A DNA stretch of 64,000 nucleotides from NCBI GenBank assembly GCA_023388435.1, contig JAEWGG010000013.1, forward strand, positions 1 to 64,000, written 5' to 3'. Position 1 is the first letter of the stretch, and every line of letters begins with the position of its first letter. Of the stretch, positions 41,582-54,102 are shown one piece after another. The translations under genes were made by a program, and so were the position numbers. The DNA comes from Bacillota bacterium. Lineage in GTDB: Bacteria > Bacillota > Clostridia > Saccharofermentanales > Fastidiosipilaceae. The notes below the pieces were generated by a model. It was not told where the DNA came from. It did no database searches and saw only the letters and a list, made by a program, of their open reading frames with translations.

Positions 41582-43317
41582 AGCGACACCTCCTGATACC
41601 ACTGGGCCTGGCTGGCAAAGAGTCGCGCATAGGCCCCTTGCAGCGCCAGAAGCTCAGCGTGTGTCCCCTCTTCGACAATACGTCCGCGTTCCATATAGAG
41701 AATCCGCTGGGCGCGCCTGGCGCTGCCCAGACGATGGGAGATCAGCAGACAGCCCTGTCCCGCCGCTTCACGCTGGCTGAGCAGCTCCTCATAGAGCGCC
41801 TGTTCCACCAGAGGATCCTGGGCCGAGAGTGCCTCGTCCATAAGGAGATAGGCCCCAGGCTCGGCGATACTTCGGGCAAGGGCCAGCCTCTGCCACTGTC
41901 CTTCCGAAAGATCATGGGCTTCTGTCTTGAGCTTACCCAGGGGTCTGTCAGGCTCCTGGGCCAGGGCTTCCAGCCCCAGATTCTGAAGCGCCTCTAGCAC
42001 CTGTCCTTCCTCCAGCGGCCGGCCCGCGGACAGCGCTGTAAGCTCCAGCGGACTGAGATCAAAATGTTCTATATCCTGGAAGACAACCTGAAGCTGGCTT
42101 CTGCGCTCCTCTGCACTGAGCTCCGACAAGGGGCGCCCACCATAGTAGATCTGCCCCTCCTGAGGGCGATAGAGCCCCAGGAGCAACTTAAACAGAGTGG
42201 ACTTGCCACAGCCGTTCTCCCCAACCAGGGCCACATGCTGAGACCGCGCAAGCGTCAAATTCACATGGCGGAGCACCCAGACCTCAGTCCCTGGATAACG
42301 GAAGGAGACGTCGCGCAACTCTATCCAGGTCTCCTGACTCTGTGGGCTCAGGGCCTGAGTCGCAGTCACAGAATCCTGCTCGGCACCTTCTTCCTCGTAA
42401 GTGTGGAGTGCAGTCAGATAAGGCAGGAGCCCCCGCTTACGGACATAGGCCCCAAGCTGGTATGAGAGCTGTTCCGACTGGGCAAAGAGGCTGGGCAGGG
42501 CAATGAGCAGTGCGGCAAATGTGGCTCCCGTAAGCGTCCCGCTCCGCAGGCCCAGGAGGCTGAAGCCGAGATAGGCCAGACAGATCAGCAGGAAAAGCAT
42601 ACGCGCCGCTATACCATAGCGCTGCGCGCGAATACTGGTCCGAAGCCTATGCTGAAACAGACTCCGTGAGACCGCATCCAGCGCCCCTACCAGAAGGTCC
42701 AAGCCCCGGACAGCACGAAGGAAGAGCAGGGCGCTGCGGTCTGAGAGACTCTGCTCGTAGGCCTGCATCCGCCGCTCCTCTGGACTCTGGCCCTCAAACA
42801 TCGTATTCATAATGCGCATCGCCCGCTGATCCAGATAAATCTGCAGGCCAAAGGCGGGGAAAAAGAAGAGGAGGAGCCAGGGACTGACCCACACATAAAG
42901 TGCCAGCGTCGCACTTAAACCCAGGATGAGCGCAAGGAGGTCCACCATTAGCGGCCAGAGCTCCTCGACTTCCTCCTGAGCCTGCAGACAGCGCTGGCGC
43001 TGATCCTGAAACTCCGCCAGCTCAAAACAGGCATAGGGGATGCGGCGGAGCTGGGCAAGGTAACGTGTCTTATCCCACAACCTGCGATTCTCCACCAGGA
43101 CCTGGCGACCCCAGGTCTGCCCGTAGGCCAGAAGAAGCGCCAGGAAACTCAGAACAATATAGGCGAGGAGAACGTACTTTGCAGGGCCTCGACTTGCCAG
43201 CCGTTCAAGCAGGCGGTTTAAGATAGCAATCTGCAGAGGAAGGATAAGCGCCAGACCGAGGCGGCAGGGAACATAGAGCCAGAGCGGGCGGATGGGACTG
43301 GGCTGGCTTGGACTCAT
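41578..43317 (-). CDS. ABC exporter half-transporter (TMD-NBD), subunit 1 of second pair
   Basis: 579 residues from the ATG at 43317, which has GAGGTG eight to ten bases upstream; a longer frame to 43464 crosses the promoter and is rejected. Membrane domain at about 15-300; nucleotide-binding domain with Walker A GENGCGKSTLFKLLLGLY. The signature is LSEGQWQRLALAR, with Glu in place of the first Gly, and Walker B/D-loop is LLMDEALSAQD, lacking the usual Pro and Leu. The catalytic Glu and switch His (ISHRLG) are kept. The altered signature suggests one weakened ATP site, common in heterodimeric exporters. Confidence 0.9.
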   Translation of the reverse strand: MSPSQPSPIRPLWLYVPCRLGLALILPLQIAILNRLLERLASRGPAKYVLLAYIVLSFLALLLAYGQTWGRQVLVENRRLWDKTRYLAQLRRIPYACFELAEFQDQRQRCLQAQEEVEELWPLMVDLLALILGLSATLALYVWVSPWLLLFFFPAFGLQIYLDQRAMRIMNTMFEGQSPEERRMQAYEQSLSDRSALLFLRAVRGLDLLVGALDAVSRSLFQHRLRTSIRAQRYGIAARMLFLLICLAYLGFSLLGLRSGTLTGATFAALLIALPSLFAQSEQLSYQLGAYVRKRGLLPYLTALHTYEEEGAEQDSVTATQALSPQSQETWIELRDVSFRYPGTEVWVLRHVNLTLARSQHVALVGENGCGKSTLFKLLLGLYRPQEGQIYYGGRPLSELSAEERRSQLQVVFQDIEHFDLSPLELTALSAGRPLEEGQVLEALQNLGLEALAQEPDRPLGKLKTEAHDLSEGQWQRLALARSIAEPGAYLLMDEALSAQDPLVEQALYEELLSQREAAGQGCLLISHRLGSARRAQRILYMERGRIVEEGTHAELLALQGAYARLFASQAQWYQEVSL

Positions 43318-43364
43318 GGGGAACACCTCACAGAGAATTACACACAAAGAATAAAGGCTATTTA

Positions 43365-43392
43365 ATTTTATTAAAGCTTTATTTTTTTGCAA
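43365..43392 (-). promoter_or_regulatory. Promoter of second ABC exporter operon
   Basis: Minus strand -35 TTGCAA (43387-43392) and -10 TAAAAT (43365-43370) with 16-base spacing in an AT-rich stretch. Start is expected near 43358, about 40 bases before the ATG. Confidence 0.65.
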
Positions 43393-43462
43393 CAGCACCA
43401 TAAATAAGCTATCACTAATTATTGGTCTGACAAATTGCTTGCCGTAACATCTCCACACACAC

Positions 43463-43499
43463 AAAACGCGGGTGACCTCTATGAGACCATCCGCGTTTC
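43463..43499 (-). terminator. Terminator after fumarase gene
   Basis: On the minus strand AACGCGGATGGT and ACCCGCGTT pair with a two-base bulge around a 12-base loop, followed by TTGTGTG. The T tract is modest. Confidence 0.6.
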
Positions 43500-43543
43500 C
43501 TCAAAAGCTCAATAATTTTGCTCAATGTGTACGTTGGGCAGAC

Positions 43544-45037
43544 TCAGTCATGCGCGTGATTACAGCCGCAGCCACAGTCCCCATGCCCATGCCCATGTCC
43601 ACAGCCGCAGTCCCCCTGCTCATCATCGGCCCCATAGAATTCGTCCCAGTCGTCCGCAGACTGTTCGATAAATACCATATGCTCCAGACTCAGCAGCTCG
43701 TCGTATTCCTCGTCCGTCATCAGGCCGCGCTCCAGAACCACCTCCCGAATGCTCAGGCCGCGGCTACCTGCTTCTTTGGCCAGGTCCGCCGCCTGGTCGT
43801 AGCCCAGACGCGTGGCCAGCTTGGTCACCAGCATCAGGCTCTGCTCAACATTGCGCTTAAGCTGGTCCTCATTGACGCTAATGCCCTCCAGACACTTCGT
43901 TCGGAAGCTCTCCATGGCCTCTCGCAGGAGCTGCATGGATTGGAGACAGAGGTAGGCCATCATCGGCATCGTCGTGTTGATCTGGAACTGGCCGCTGGCA
44001 TTGGCCAGGCCGAGGCTGTGATTGTGCCCCATGACCGTATAGCAGACCATAATCAGGGCCTCACACTGGGTCGGGTTGACTTTGCCCGGCATTATGGAAC
44101 TACCTGGCTCATTGGCAGGAAGCTGGATCTCAGCAAGGCCGCAGCGCGGGCCAGAAGCCAGGAGTCGCAGGTCGTTCGCAATCTTGACTAAGCTCTGGGC
44201 CAGGAGGTCCAGACTGGCATGGAAGGCCGCGACGCGACCACGACTGGCCATCTCGGCGAAGAGGTTCTCCGGCGGATAGAGGCTGACTCCCGTGTTGCGG
44301 CTGATGCGCTCCAGGATCCTGGACTGCCAGGCCTCCGGGGTATTGAGGCCCGTCCCGAGAGCCGTTCCACCAAGGGGGACCACGCCCAGCTCAAAGTCTG
44401 TTTTCTGTATATCCTCCAGGTGAAATTCCAGCATCCAGGCCCAGCCACTAATCTCCTGACCGAGTGTCATGGGTACGGCATCCTGGCAATGTGTACGGCC
44501 AATCTTGTACTGGTAATAATGTCTGGCCGCCTGCTCCTTGCTACACTCCACCAGGAGATCCAACTCATGAATCAGACGCCTGGCCTCCTGGCGCAGGGCC
44601 AGGTGCAGGGCCGTCGGGAACACATCATTGGAGCTCTGGGCACGGTTCACATCGTCGTTGGGGTGCACGCTGCGGCCCAGACGCTGGCCCGCCATGTGGG
44701 CCAGAACCTCATTGGCATTCATGTTGCTCTGCGTACCCGAACCCGTCTGCCAGACAGATAGGGGAAAGTGCAGGCGCAGCTCTTCTCGATCCATGGCGAG
44801 CAATGCATCCGCCGCCTCCTCAATGGCGCGAAACTTCGCCCGCTCATCAGCATCTTTTTCCAAGTCCTGGTGGACCTGGGCCCCGGCGCGCTTGATCTCA
44901 ATCAGGGCCCGAATCAGTTCCAGAGGCATCAGCTCCGTACCAATGCGGAAGTTCTGTCTGCTGCGCTCCGTCTGCGGGCCCCAGAGGCAGTCCTCCGGCA
45001 GGTCAACAAAGCCCATGCTGTCCTTCTCTTTACGCAT
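43544..45037 (-). CDS. fumC: Fumarase class II with Cys/His-rich C-terminal tail
   Basis: 497 residues. It interconverts fumarate and malate. The superfamily signature GSSIMPGKVNPTQCEA (near residue 316), the N-terminal GSGTQSNMNANEV (near 104) and HPNDDVNRAQSSNDVFPTA (near 136-155) are intact, as is the HCQDAVPMTLGQE block. Ordinary FumC ends near residue 465; here an acidic linker leads into a tail of about 20 residues with five Cys and five His (GDCGCGHGHGHGDCGCGC and NHAHD). The tail looks like a metal-binding segment. GGGAGG lies before the ATG. It follows the exonuclease gene by 11 bases. Confidence 0.95.
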   Translation of the reverse strand: MRKEKDSMGFVDLPEDCLWGPQTERSRQNFRIGTELMPLELIRALIEIKRAGAQVHQDLEKDADERAKFRAIEEAADALLAMDREELRLHFPLSVWQTGSGTQSNMNANEVLAHMAGQRLGRSVHPNDDVNRAQSSNDVFPTALHLALRQEARRLIHELDLLVECSKEQAARHYYQYKIGRTHCQDAVPMTLGQEISGWAWMLEFHLEDIQKTDFELGVVPLGGTALGTGLNTPEAWQSRILERISRNTGVSLYPPENLFAEMASRGRVAAFHASLDLLAQSLVKIANDLRLLASGPRCGLAEIQLPANEPGSSIMPGKVNPTQCEALIMVCYTVMGHNHSLGLANASGQFQINTTMPMMAYLCLQSMQLLREAMESFRTKCLEGISVNEDQLKRNVEQSLMLVTKLATRLGYDQAADLAKEAGSRGLSIREVVLERGLMTDEEYDELLSLEHMVFIEQSADDWDEFYGADDEQGDCGCGHGHGHGDCGCGCNHAHD

Positions 45038-45048
45038 CTTCGACCTCC

Positions 45049-45954
45049 CTAAGATATGGCTCGTGGCTTAATTCTACAACAGAGCCGCAGATTCAGTTCC
45101 GAGCGCTGGCGCGGCTTAAGTTGGAGCTTGCAGAGCACCTGCCCATGCTCCGGGCAGAATCCCTCACGCTTGTAATAAAAGGGCCAGGCACGCTCCTTGG
45201 GCCGCCGCTCCCAGCTCCTCCCCTGCAGCTTCAATTCCCGCCCACAGTGCGGGCAGTGCGGACGCAGCTGTAGCAGTCTCCCCTCCAGCTCCGCCAGACT
45301 GGCAATGCCGTGTATGGCCTCCTCGCTCTGTAGGCGGAGGTCCGGATCTCGACCGAAGCGCCGGGCAATTTCCAGTCCTCGTTCTGGGCAAAAATCTGTT
45401 TTCTGCAAGAGGGCCTCCAGGACCCGTCCCGTATACCGGGCATCGTTCACGGCGACGTGGTAGTCCTCCTGGCGCTCCAGGCCCAGGGCCTCCACCGCGT
45501 AAGCCAGGCTCCGCTGCAGGCCAGGCCCCGTCCGCTCATAGAGGGCAAAGACTTCCTGAATGTCAATGAGCGGCACGCCGAGTCGGTCCTGGCCACAGAA
45601 ATACAGGAGATTTTCCTTGAGCACAAGGGAATCGTTTTGACCCCAGCTGGCCAGGGCATAGTCTCGTCCACAGAAGGCTCGAAAGTCCCCCATGACCTGT
45701 TCGAAACGTTTCCCCTCCTTCAGCGAATCCTGACTGCGCCCCGTGACCTCCTGGATATGGGGGTTGAGACGGCGAAAACATACAGGACGGATCCAGGCCG
45801 AGAACTCCGCCTCCTCCCGCCCCTCTTCATCCAGGCGCACAGCCCCCACTTCGATGATCTCTGAGCGCAGCTGACGGCCGTCCGCCCGGCGACAGCTTCT
45901 GGCCTGCCCTGCAAGAGCCGTATTCCATTCCAAGTCCAGTACAACGATGCGCAT
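45049..45954 (-). CDS. DEDDh 3'-5' exonuclease with C-terminal Cys-rich domain
   Basis: 301 residues. The exonuclease domain (residues 1-190) has the DEDDh motifs: DLEWN near residue 6, the second Asp in SWGQND near 104, and HVAVNDARYT near 165 with the catalytic His and last Asp. This matches DnaQ/KapD-like nucleases that degrade RNA or DNA from the 3' end. The C-terminal part holds CPHCGREL and, about 25 residues later, FCPEHG, a probable zinc-binding finger that may bind nucleic acid. It is co-transcribed with fumC. Confidence 0.8.
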   Translation of the reverse strand: MRIVVLDLEWNTALAGQARSCRRADGRQLRSEIIEVGAVRLDEEGREEAEFSAWIRPVCFRRLNPHIQEVTGRSQDSLKEGKRFEQVMGDFRAFCGRDYALASWGQNDSLVLKENLLYFCGQDRLGVPLIDIQEVFALYERTGPGLQRSLAYAVEALGLERQEDYHVAVNDARYTGRVLEALLQKTDFCPERGLEIARRFGRDPDLRLQSEEAIHGIASLAELEGRLLQLRPHCPHCGRELKLQGRSWERRPKERAWPFYYKREGFCPEHGQVLCKLQLKPRQRSELNLRLCCRIKPRAIS

Positions 45955-45995
45955 ATCCGTTAAAGGGTGCTCCTCTCATCGTTTCTTGAGAACAA

Positions 45996-46044
45996 GGAGG
46001 CACCGCCCCCGCAGTTCTCAGGAACCGCAGGGACGGTGCCCTCC
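45996..46044 (-). terminator. Probable terminator after rpoC
   Basis: Arms GGAGGCACCG (45996-46005) and CGGTGCCCTCC (46034-46044) pair with one bulge; inner bases extend the stem. On the minus strand it is followed by TTGTTCTC, a weak T tract. Confidence 0.65.
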
Positions 46045-46110
46045 TCCAATCCTGTTTTCAGCAGCCTGGGACCACTGAATCCCGTGCCCGAGCTGGGCAA
46101 GAGTTCATAC

Positions 46111-49785
<3,675 letters not shown>

Positions 49786-49830
49786 GGCTTGTCTCTCCTC
49801 TATCAGCAGCTGCGGATCGCCGGGGCGGAT

Positions 49831-52800
49831 TTACTCCGCCTCCTCCTCTAACTCGAGTTCCGCATCCGCCGGCTCCCGCTCCTCGTCCTCGTAGACGCCG
49901 CCGTCGTGGTCCAGCATGCCCGCTGAGAAGCCGGTCTCAGCCAGCTCACGCTGCAGCTCGTCGGGACTCATGTTGCGCAGCTGGTCCACATCCAAGATGC
50001 CCTCGGCGTGGTCCGCGGCCTCGGTATCAATCATGCCCTCCGTCGATTCCAGCTGATTCATATCGCGGAGGAAAATTGTCACGTCGAGGCAGAGGCTCTG
50101 CAGCTCCTTGACCAGCACGTTGAAGGACTCCGGAACGCCCGATTCAGGGATGTTTTCACCCTTGACGATGGCCTCGTACGTCCGGGTACGGCCCGTAATG
50201 TCATCCGACTTCACCGTCAGGATTTCGCGCAGGGTGTAGGAAGCGCCGTAGGCCTTAAGCGCCCAGACCTCCATCTCACCGAAGCGCTGGCCGCCGAACT
50301 GGGCCTTACCACCGAGGGGCTGCTGTGTGACCATCGAGTAGGGACCGATGGACCGGGCGTGAATCTTATCATCAACCAGGTGCAGGAGCTTCAGGTAATA
50401 CATGATGCCGATCGTGATGCGGTTCTCGAAGGGCTCGCCGGTGCGGCCGTCGTAGAGCACCGTCTTACCATCCTCATCGATGCCCGCCTTACGGAAGGCC
50501 TCAACCACATCATCCTCCATCGCCCCATCGAAAACTGGCGTCGCCACCTTCCAGCCCAGGCTTCGGGCTGCGCGGCCCAGGTGGACCTCCAGCAGCTGGC
50601 CAATGTTCATACGCGAGGGAACGCCCAGGGGATTCAGGACGATATCCAAGGGTGTGCCATCCGGCAGGAATGGCATATCCGCCTCAGGCAGGATCAGGGA
50701 GACGACACCCTTATTACCGTGGCGGCCAGCCATCTTATCACCGACCGAGATCTTACGCTTCTGGGCGATGTAGACACGAACGAGCTGATTTACGCCGTGC
50801 TTCATCTCGTCGCCGTTCTCGCGGTTGAACTCCACAACATTGACGACAATGCCCGACTCACCATGGGGCACGCGCACCGAGGTGTCGCGAACCTCGCGCA
50901 CACCCTCACCGAAAATGGCGCGGTAGAGGCGCTCCTCAGCAGTCATCTCCGTCTCGCCCTTAGGCGTGACCTTACCCACGATGATGTCGCCGGCATGCAC
51001 CTCCGCGCCGATGCGGATCACACCATTGTTATCGAGGTTGCGATAGCTCTCCTCCGTGGCGTTGGGCACCTCGCGGGTGATCTCCTCGGGGCCCAGCTTC
51101 GTGTCGCGGGCCTCACACTCATACTCCTCAATGTGGATGGAGGTGTATACGTCGTCACGGACCAGACGCTCATTGATCAGGACGGCGTCTTCGTAGTTGT
51201 AGCCCTCCCAGGTCATGAAGCCGATCAGCACGTTCTTACCGAGGGCCAGCTCGCCATTATCCGTCGAGGGGCCGTCGGCCAGGATATCTCCTTCCTGGAC
51301 CTGCTCGCCAACCTTGACCAGCGGGCGCTGGTTAATGCAGGTGCCCTGGTTGGAACGCTGGTACTTGATGAGTTTATAGCTGTCGCGCTCAGTCTTGGAG
51401 TGGGCGATCTCAATCGTGTCTGAAGAGATGCGCTCAACCACGCCAGAGCGTTTAGCCACCACACAGGCTCCGGAGTCCTTGGCCGCACGGTACTCCATGC
51501 CCGTACCGACAATCGGCGACTCCGTCTTGATCAGCGGCACAGCCTGGCGCTGCATGTTCGAACCCATGAGGGCGCGGTTCGCGTCGTCATTGCCCAGGAA
51601 AGGAATCAGCGAGGTGGCGACCGAGACCACCTGCTTCGGCGAGACGTCCATGTAGTCGACGCGCTCCGGATCCACCTGCAGGAACTTATCCAGCCAGCGG
51701 ATGGTGACCTGCTTCTCCACGAAATGGCCCTCTTCATCCAGAGGCTCATTGGCCTGGGCCACGTAGTAGTTGTCCTCCATGTCCGCCGTCATGTAGATGA
51801 CTTCGTCCGTGACAACCTTGCGCTCCTTGTCAAAAATCCGGTACGGCGTCTCGATGAAGCCGTAGGAATTGACTCGGGCGTAGGTGGCCAGGGAGTTAAT
51901 CAGACCGATGTTCGGACCCTCTGGCGTCTCGATGGGACACATACGCCCATAGTGCGAGGTGTGGACGTCACGGACCTCAAAGTTCGCACGGTCACGGGAC
52001 AGACCGCCAGGACCCAGGGCCGAGAGGCGGCGCTTATGCGTCAGCTCGGCCAGAGGATTCGGCTGGTCCATGAACTGCGAGAGCTGGGAGGAACCAAAAA
52101 ATTCCTTAATCGCAGCGGAGACTGGGCGGGTGTTCACAATCTTGATCACCTTCTCATTACCCGCCTCCTGGGTCGAGGTCATGCGCTCACGAATGACGCG
52201 CTCCATGCGGGCAAAGCCCACGCGCACGGCATTCTGCAGGAGCTCTCCAACCGAACGGACGCGGCGGTTGCCCAGGTGGTCGATGTCGTCCGTCTTCCCC
52301 ACGCCGTAGAAAAGGCCCAGGTAGTAACTCACCGTAGCGACCACGTCCTCCATGGTCAGGTGCTTGGGACAGAGCTCGCTCTTGGCCTCCGTCAGCAGGG
52401 CCATCAGGTTCTGTACATAGTCGCTCTTCTTCTCACCCTGCTCCGCACGGAAGCGATCCAGCAGTTCGGCCAGCACTGCGTAGCGCACCTGCTCCACAAT
52501 GCCACAGGCGGCCAGGTCCAGGCCTTCCAACTGCTCCGCACCCAGCTGCTCTTCGAGCATCAGCTGGGCATCGACACGGCCATTACCAATGACGCGGACT
52601 ACATCCTCCGTCACTTCCAGCTTGTCACCGCTGCGAACGATGGGATGGATCTCCACCTGGTTCACACCAGCCTGCTGAATACGCTTGGCCAGCTCCTCCG
52701 TCAACATCACATCGGCATCGACAAGGATCTCGCCATCCGCCGTCACCACAGGAGCGGCCGTCTGATGACCCGCAATACGGGACCAGAGCGCCAGCTTCTT

Positions 52801-53640
52801 ATTCAGCTTGTAAATGCCCACCCGGGCCAGATCATAGCGGCGGCCATCGAAGAAGGTGTTGCGCAGCAGGGTCTCCGCACCTTCAACCGCGACTGGCTCA
52901 CCCGGACGCAGCTTGCGGTGCAGTTCCTGCAGACCCTCCTCACGGTTCACGCAGCTGTCCTTGGAGATCGTCGCTTCCAGATAGGGATTCTTACCGAAGG
53001 CCTCATAGATTTCCTCATCCGTTCCGAAACCCAGGGAGCGGAGGAAAATCGTCAGCGGGAACTTACGGGCGCGGTCCACACGGACATAGAGGATGTCGTT
53101 GCCATCGCTCTCGAACTCCAGCCAGGCCCCACGGTTGGGGATGATCTGGGAACTGTAGAGCATCTTGTCCGTCTTGCTGTCGCGCTGGACGGCGAAATAG
53201 GCGCCCGGGCTGCGAACCAGCTGACTGATGATGACGCGCTCCGCACCGTTGATAATAAAGGTGCCGTTGTCCGTCATGATCGGGAACTCGCCGATGTAGA
53301 CCATCGTCTCCTCGATCGAGCGGTCCGGCTTCTCCAGGCGGACCTTCACTTTTAGCGGGGCAGCATAATTGCTGTCACGCTTCTTGCACTGTTCGATTGT
53401 GTGTGTCGGATGCTCAGGATCGAATTCCTTGTCTACGAAAGACAGCTTCATCGTTCCAGCCAGGTTCGACAGATTTGCCGTGATCGGCGAAATGTCGCGC
53501 AGAACCTCCATCAGGCCCTCTTCCAGGAACCAGCGATAGGACTTGCGCTGAATCTCCACCAGATTGGGGAAATCGATGACCTCATCGAGCTTGGAGTAGG
53601 ACATTCGCTCCGCTCGACCCAGTTTGACGGGATGCACCAT
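49831..53640 (-). CDS. rpoB: RNA polymerase beta subunit
   Basis: 1,269 residues. The rifampicin pocket reads SSQLSQFMDQPNPLAELTHK followed by RRLSALGPGGL, keeping the Asp, His and Ser residues whose changes give resistance, so a rifampicin-sensitive form is expected. Pro replaces a variable residue after MDQ. Flap and clamp motifs such as GQRFGEMEVWALKAYGA near the C-terminus are intact. The tail is acidic (DEEREPADAELELEEEAE). The usual rplJ-rplL genes are not upstream; a PpiC-like gene is, behind a terminator, and a dedicated promoter lies at 53728-53756. Confidence 0.98.
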   Translation of the reverse strand: MVHPVKLGRAERMSYSKLDEVIDFPNLVEIQRKSYRWFLEEGLMEVLRDISPITANLSNLAGTMKLSFVDKEFDPEHPTHTIEQCKKRDSNYAAPLKVKVRLEKPDRSIEETMVYIGEFPIMTDNGTFIINGAERVIISQLVRSPGAYFAVQRDSKTDKMLYSSQIIPNRGAWLEFESDGNDILYVRVDRARKFPLTIFLRSLGFGTDEEIYEAFGKNPYLEATISKDSCVNREEGLQELHRKLRPGEPVAVEGAETLLRNTFFDGRRYDLARVGIYKLNKKLALWSRIAGHQTAAPVVTADGEILVDADVMLTEELAKRIQQAGVNQVEIHPIVRSGDKLEVTEDVVRVIGNGRVDAQLMLEEQLGAEQLEGLDLAACGIVEQVRYAVLAELLDRFRAEQGEKKSDYVQNLMALLTEAKSELCPKHLTMEDVVATVSYYLGLFYGVGKTDDIDHLGNRRVRSVGELLQNAVRVGFARMERVIRERMTSTQEAGNEKVIKIVNTRPVSAAIKEFFGSSQLSQFMDQPNPLAELTHKRRLSALGPGGLSRDRANFEVRDVHTSHYGRMCPIETPEGPNIGLINSLATYARVNSYGFIETPYRIFDKERKVVTDEVIYMTADMEDNYYVAQANEPLDEEGHFVEKQVTIRWLDKFLQVDPERVDYMDVSPKQVVSVATSLIPFLGNDDANRALMGSNMQRQAVPLIKTESPIVGTGMEYRAAKDSGACVVAKRSGVVERISSDTIEIAHSKTERDSYKLIKYQRSNQGTCINQRPLVKVGEQVQEGDILADGPSTDNGELALGKNVLIGFMTWEGYNYEDAVLINERLVRDDVYTSIHIEEYECEARDTKLGPEEITREVPNATEESYRNLDNNGVIRIGAEVHAGDIIVGKVTPKGETEMTAEERLYRAIFGEGVREVRDTSVRVPHGESGIVVNVVEFNRENGDEMKHGVNQLVRVYIAQKRKISVGDKMAGRHGNKGVVSLILPEADMPFLPDGTPLDIVLNPLGVPSRMNIGQLLEVHLGRAARSLGWKVATPVFDGAMEDDVVEAFRKAGIDEDGKTVLYDGRTGEPFENRITIGIMYYLKLLHLVDDKIHARSIGPYSMVTQQPLGGKAQFGGQRFGEMEVWALKAYGASYTLREILTVKSDDITGRTRTYEAIVKGENIPESGVPESFNVLVKELQSLCLDVTIFLRDMNQLESTEGMIDTEAADHAEGILDVDQLRNMSPDELQRELAETGFSAGMLDHDGGVYEDEEREPADAELELEEEAE

Positions 53641-53727
53641 ATGCTCTCTTCACCTCGTTCGCCCTGCCTCAAATCCCCTGTGCCTGCCGCAAAGGGGCAT
53701 AGAGACAGAAATTAAGATACAGCGTCC

Positions 53728-53756
53728 ATATTAATAGGGAAAAAAGTAGGGGTCAA
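53728..53756 (-). promoter_or_regulatory. Promoter of rpoBC
   Basis: Minus strand -35 TTGACC (53751-53756) and -10 TAATAT (53728-53733) with 17-base spacing. The transcript would start near 53721, about 80 bases before the rpoB ATG. Confidence 0.7.
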
Positions 53757-54020
53757 TAACTGGATACCATTTACCGCAGTTTGTCAAGACCTTTTCTCTA
53801 TTTAGTCAAAATTCAAGGGCGAAATCAGAGAAATTTTCCATTTTTTATTTTATTTTCTATCTAAAGCACAAAATAATATTATTTAATTTATTTTATTTAT
53901 GCTTCATGCTGTGTTTTCTCTTTATTTCTGAGAAAGCCCTACTGGATTTTCGTTATTTTGCGCAGGACTTTGAGAAAGTACGCAGGCTATGGGCGCAGCC
54001 GACTGTCAGAGCGCTACTAT

Positions 54021-54071
54021 AAAAAAGCCAAAAGGAAGCAGACCTGGTCGCCAGAGACCAGCGCTGCTTCC
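54021..54071 (-). terminator. Terminator after PpiC-like gene
   Basis: Arms at 54034-54049 and 54056-54071 (GGAAGCAG.C.TGGTC with GACCAG.GCTGCTTCC) pair with one mismatch, loop six bases. On the minus strand it is followed by TTTTGGCTTTTTTAT, a good T tract. Confidence 0.88.
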
Positions 54072-54102
54072 TCATCATGAGCCTTGGTCAGAAATCGCTC
54101 GC

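Larger units (their letters stand above)
53641..54102. other. AT-rich region upstream of rpoB
   Basis: 462 bases between the PpiC-like gene and rpoB. It contains the PpiC terminator at its right end, a very AT-rich stretch (about 53790-53950), a TTGACA at 53782-53787 without a good -10, and the rpoB promoter. No gene is seen. The leader of about 80 bases shows no recognisable attenuator. Confidence 0.6.

Noticed and set aside
43590..43620. Short direct repeats in the fumC tail as a CRISPR or tandem-repeat element
   Set aside because: The hexamer repeat is in frame within the coding sequence and only about three copies long, and no CRISPR-like spacing occurs anywhere in the window.
51724..53355. 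543-residue plus-strand ORF opposite rpoB
   Set aside because: Same reason: the antisense frame of a conserved gene, with no motifs or translation signals.
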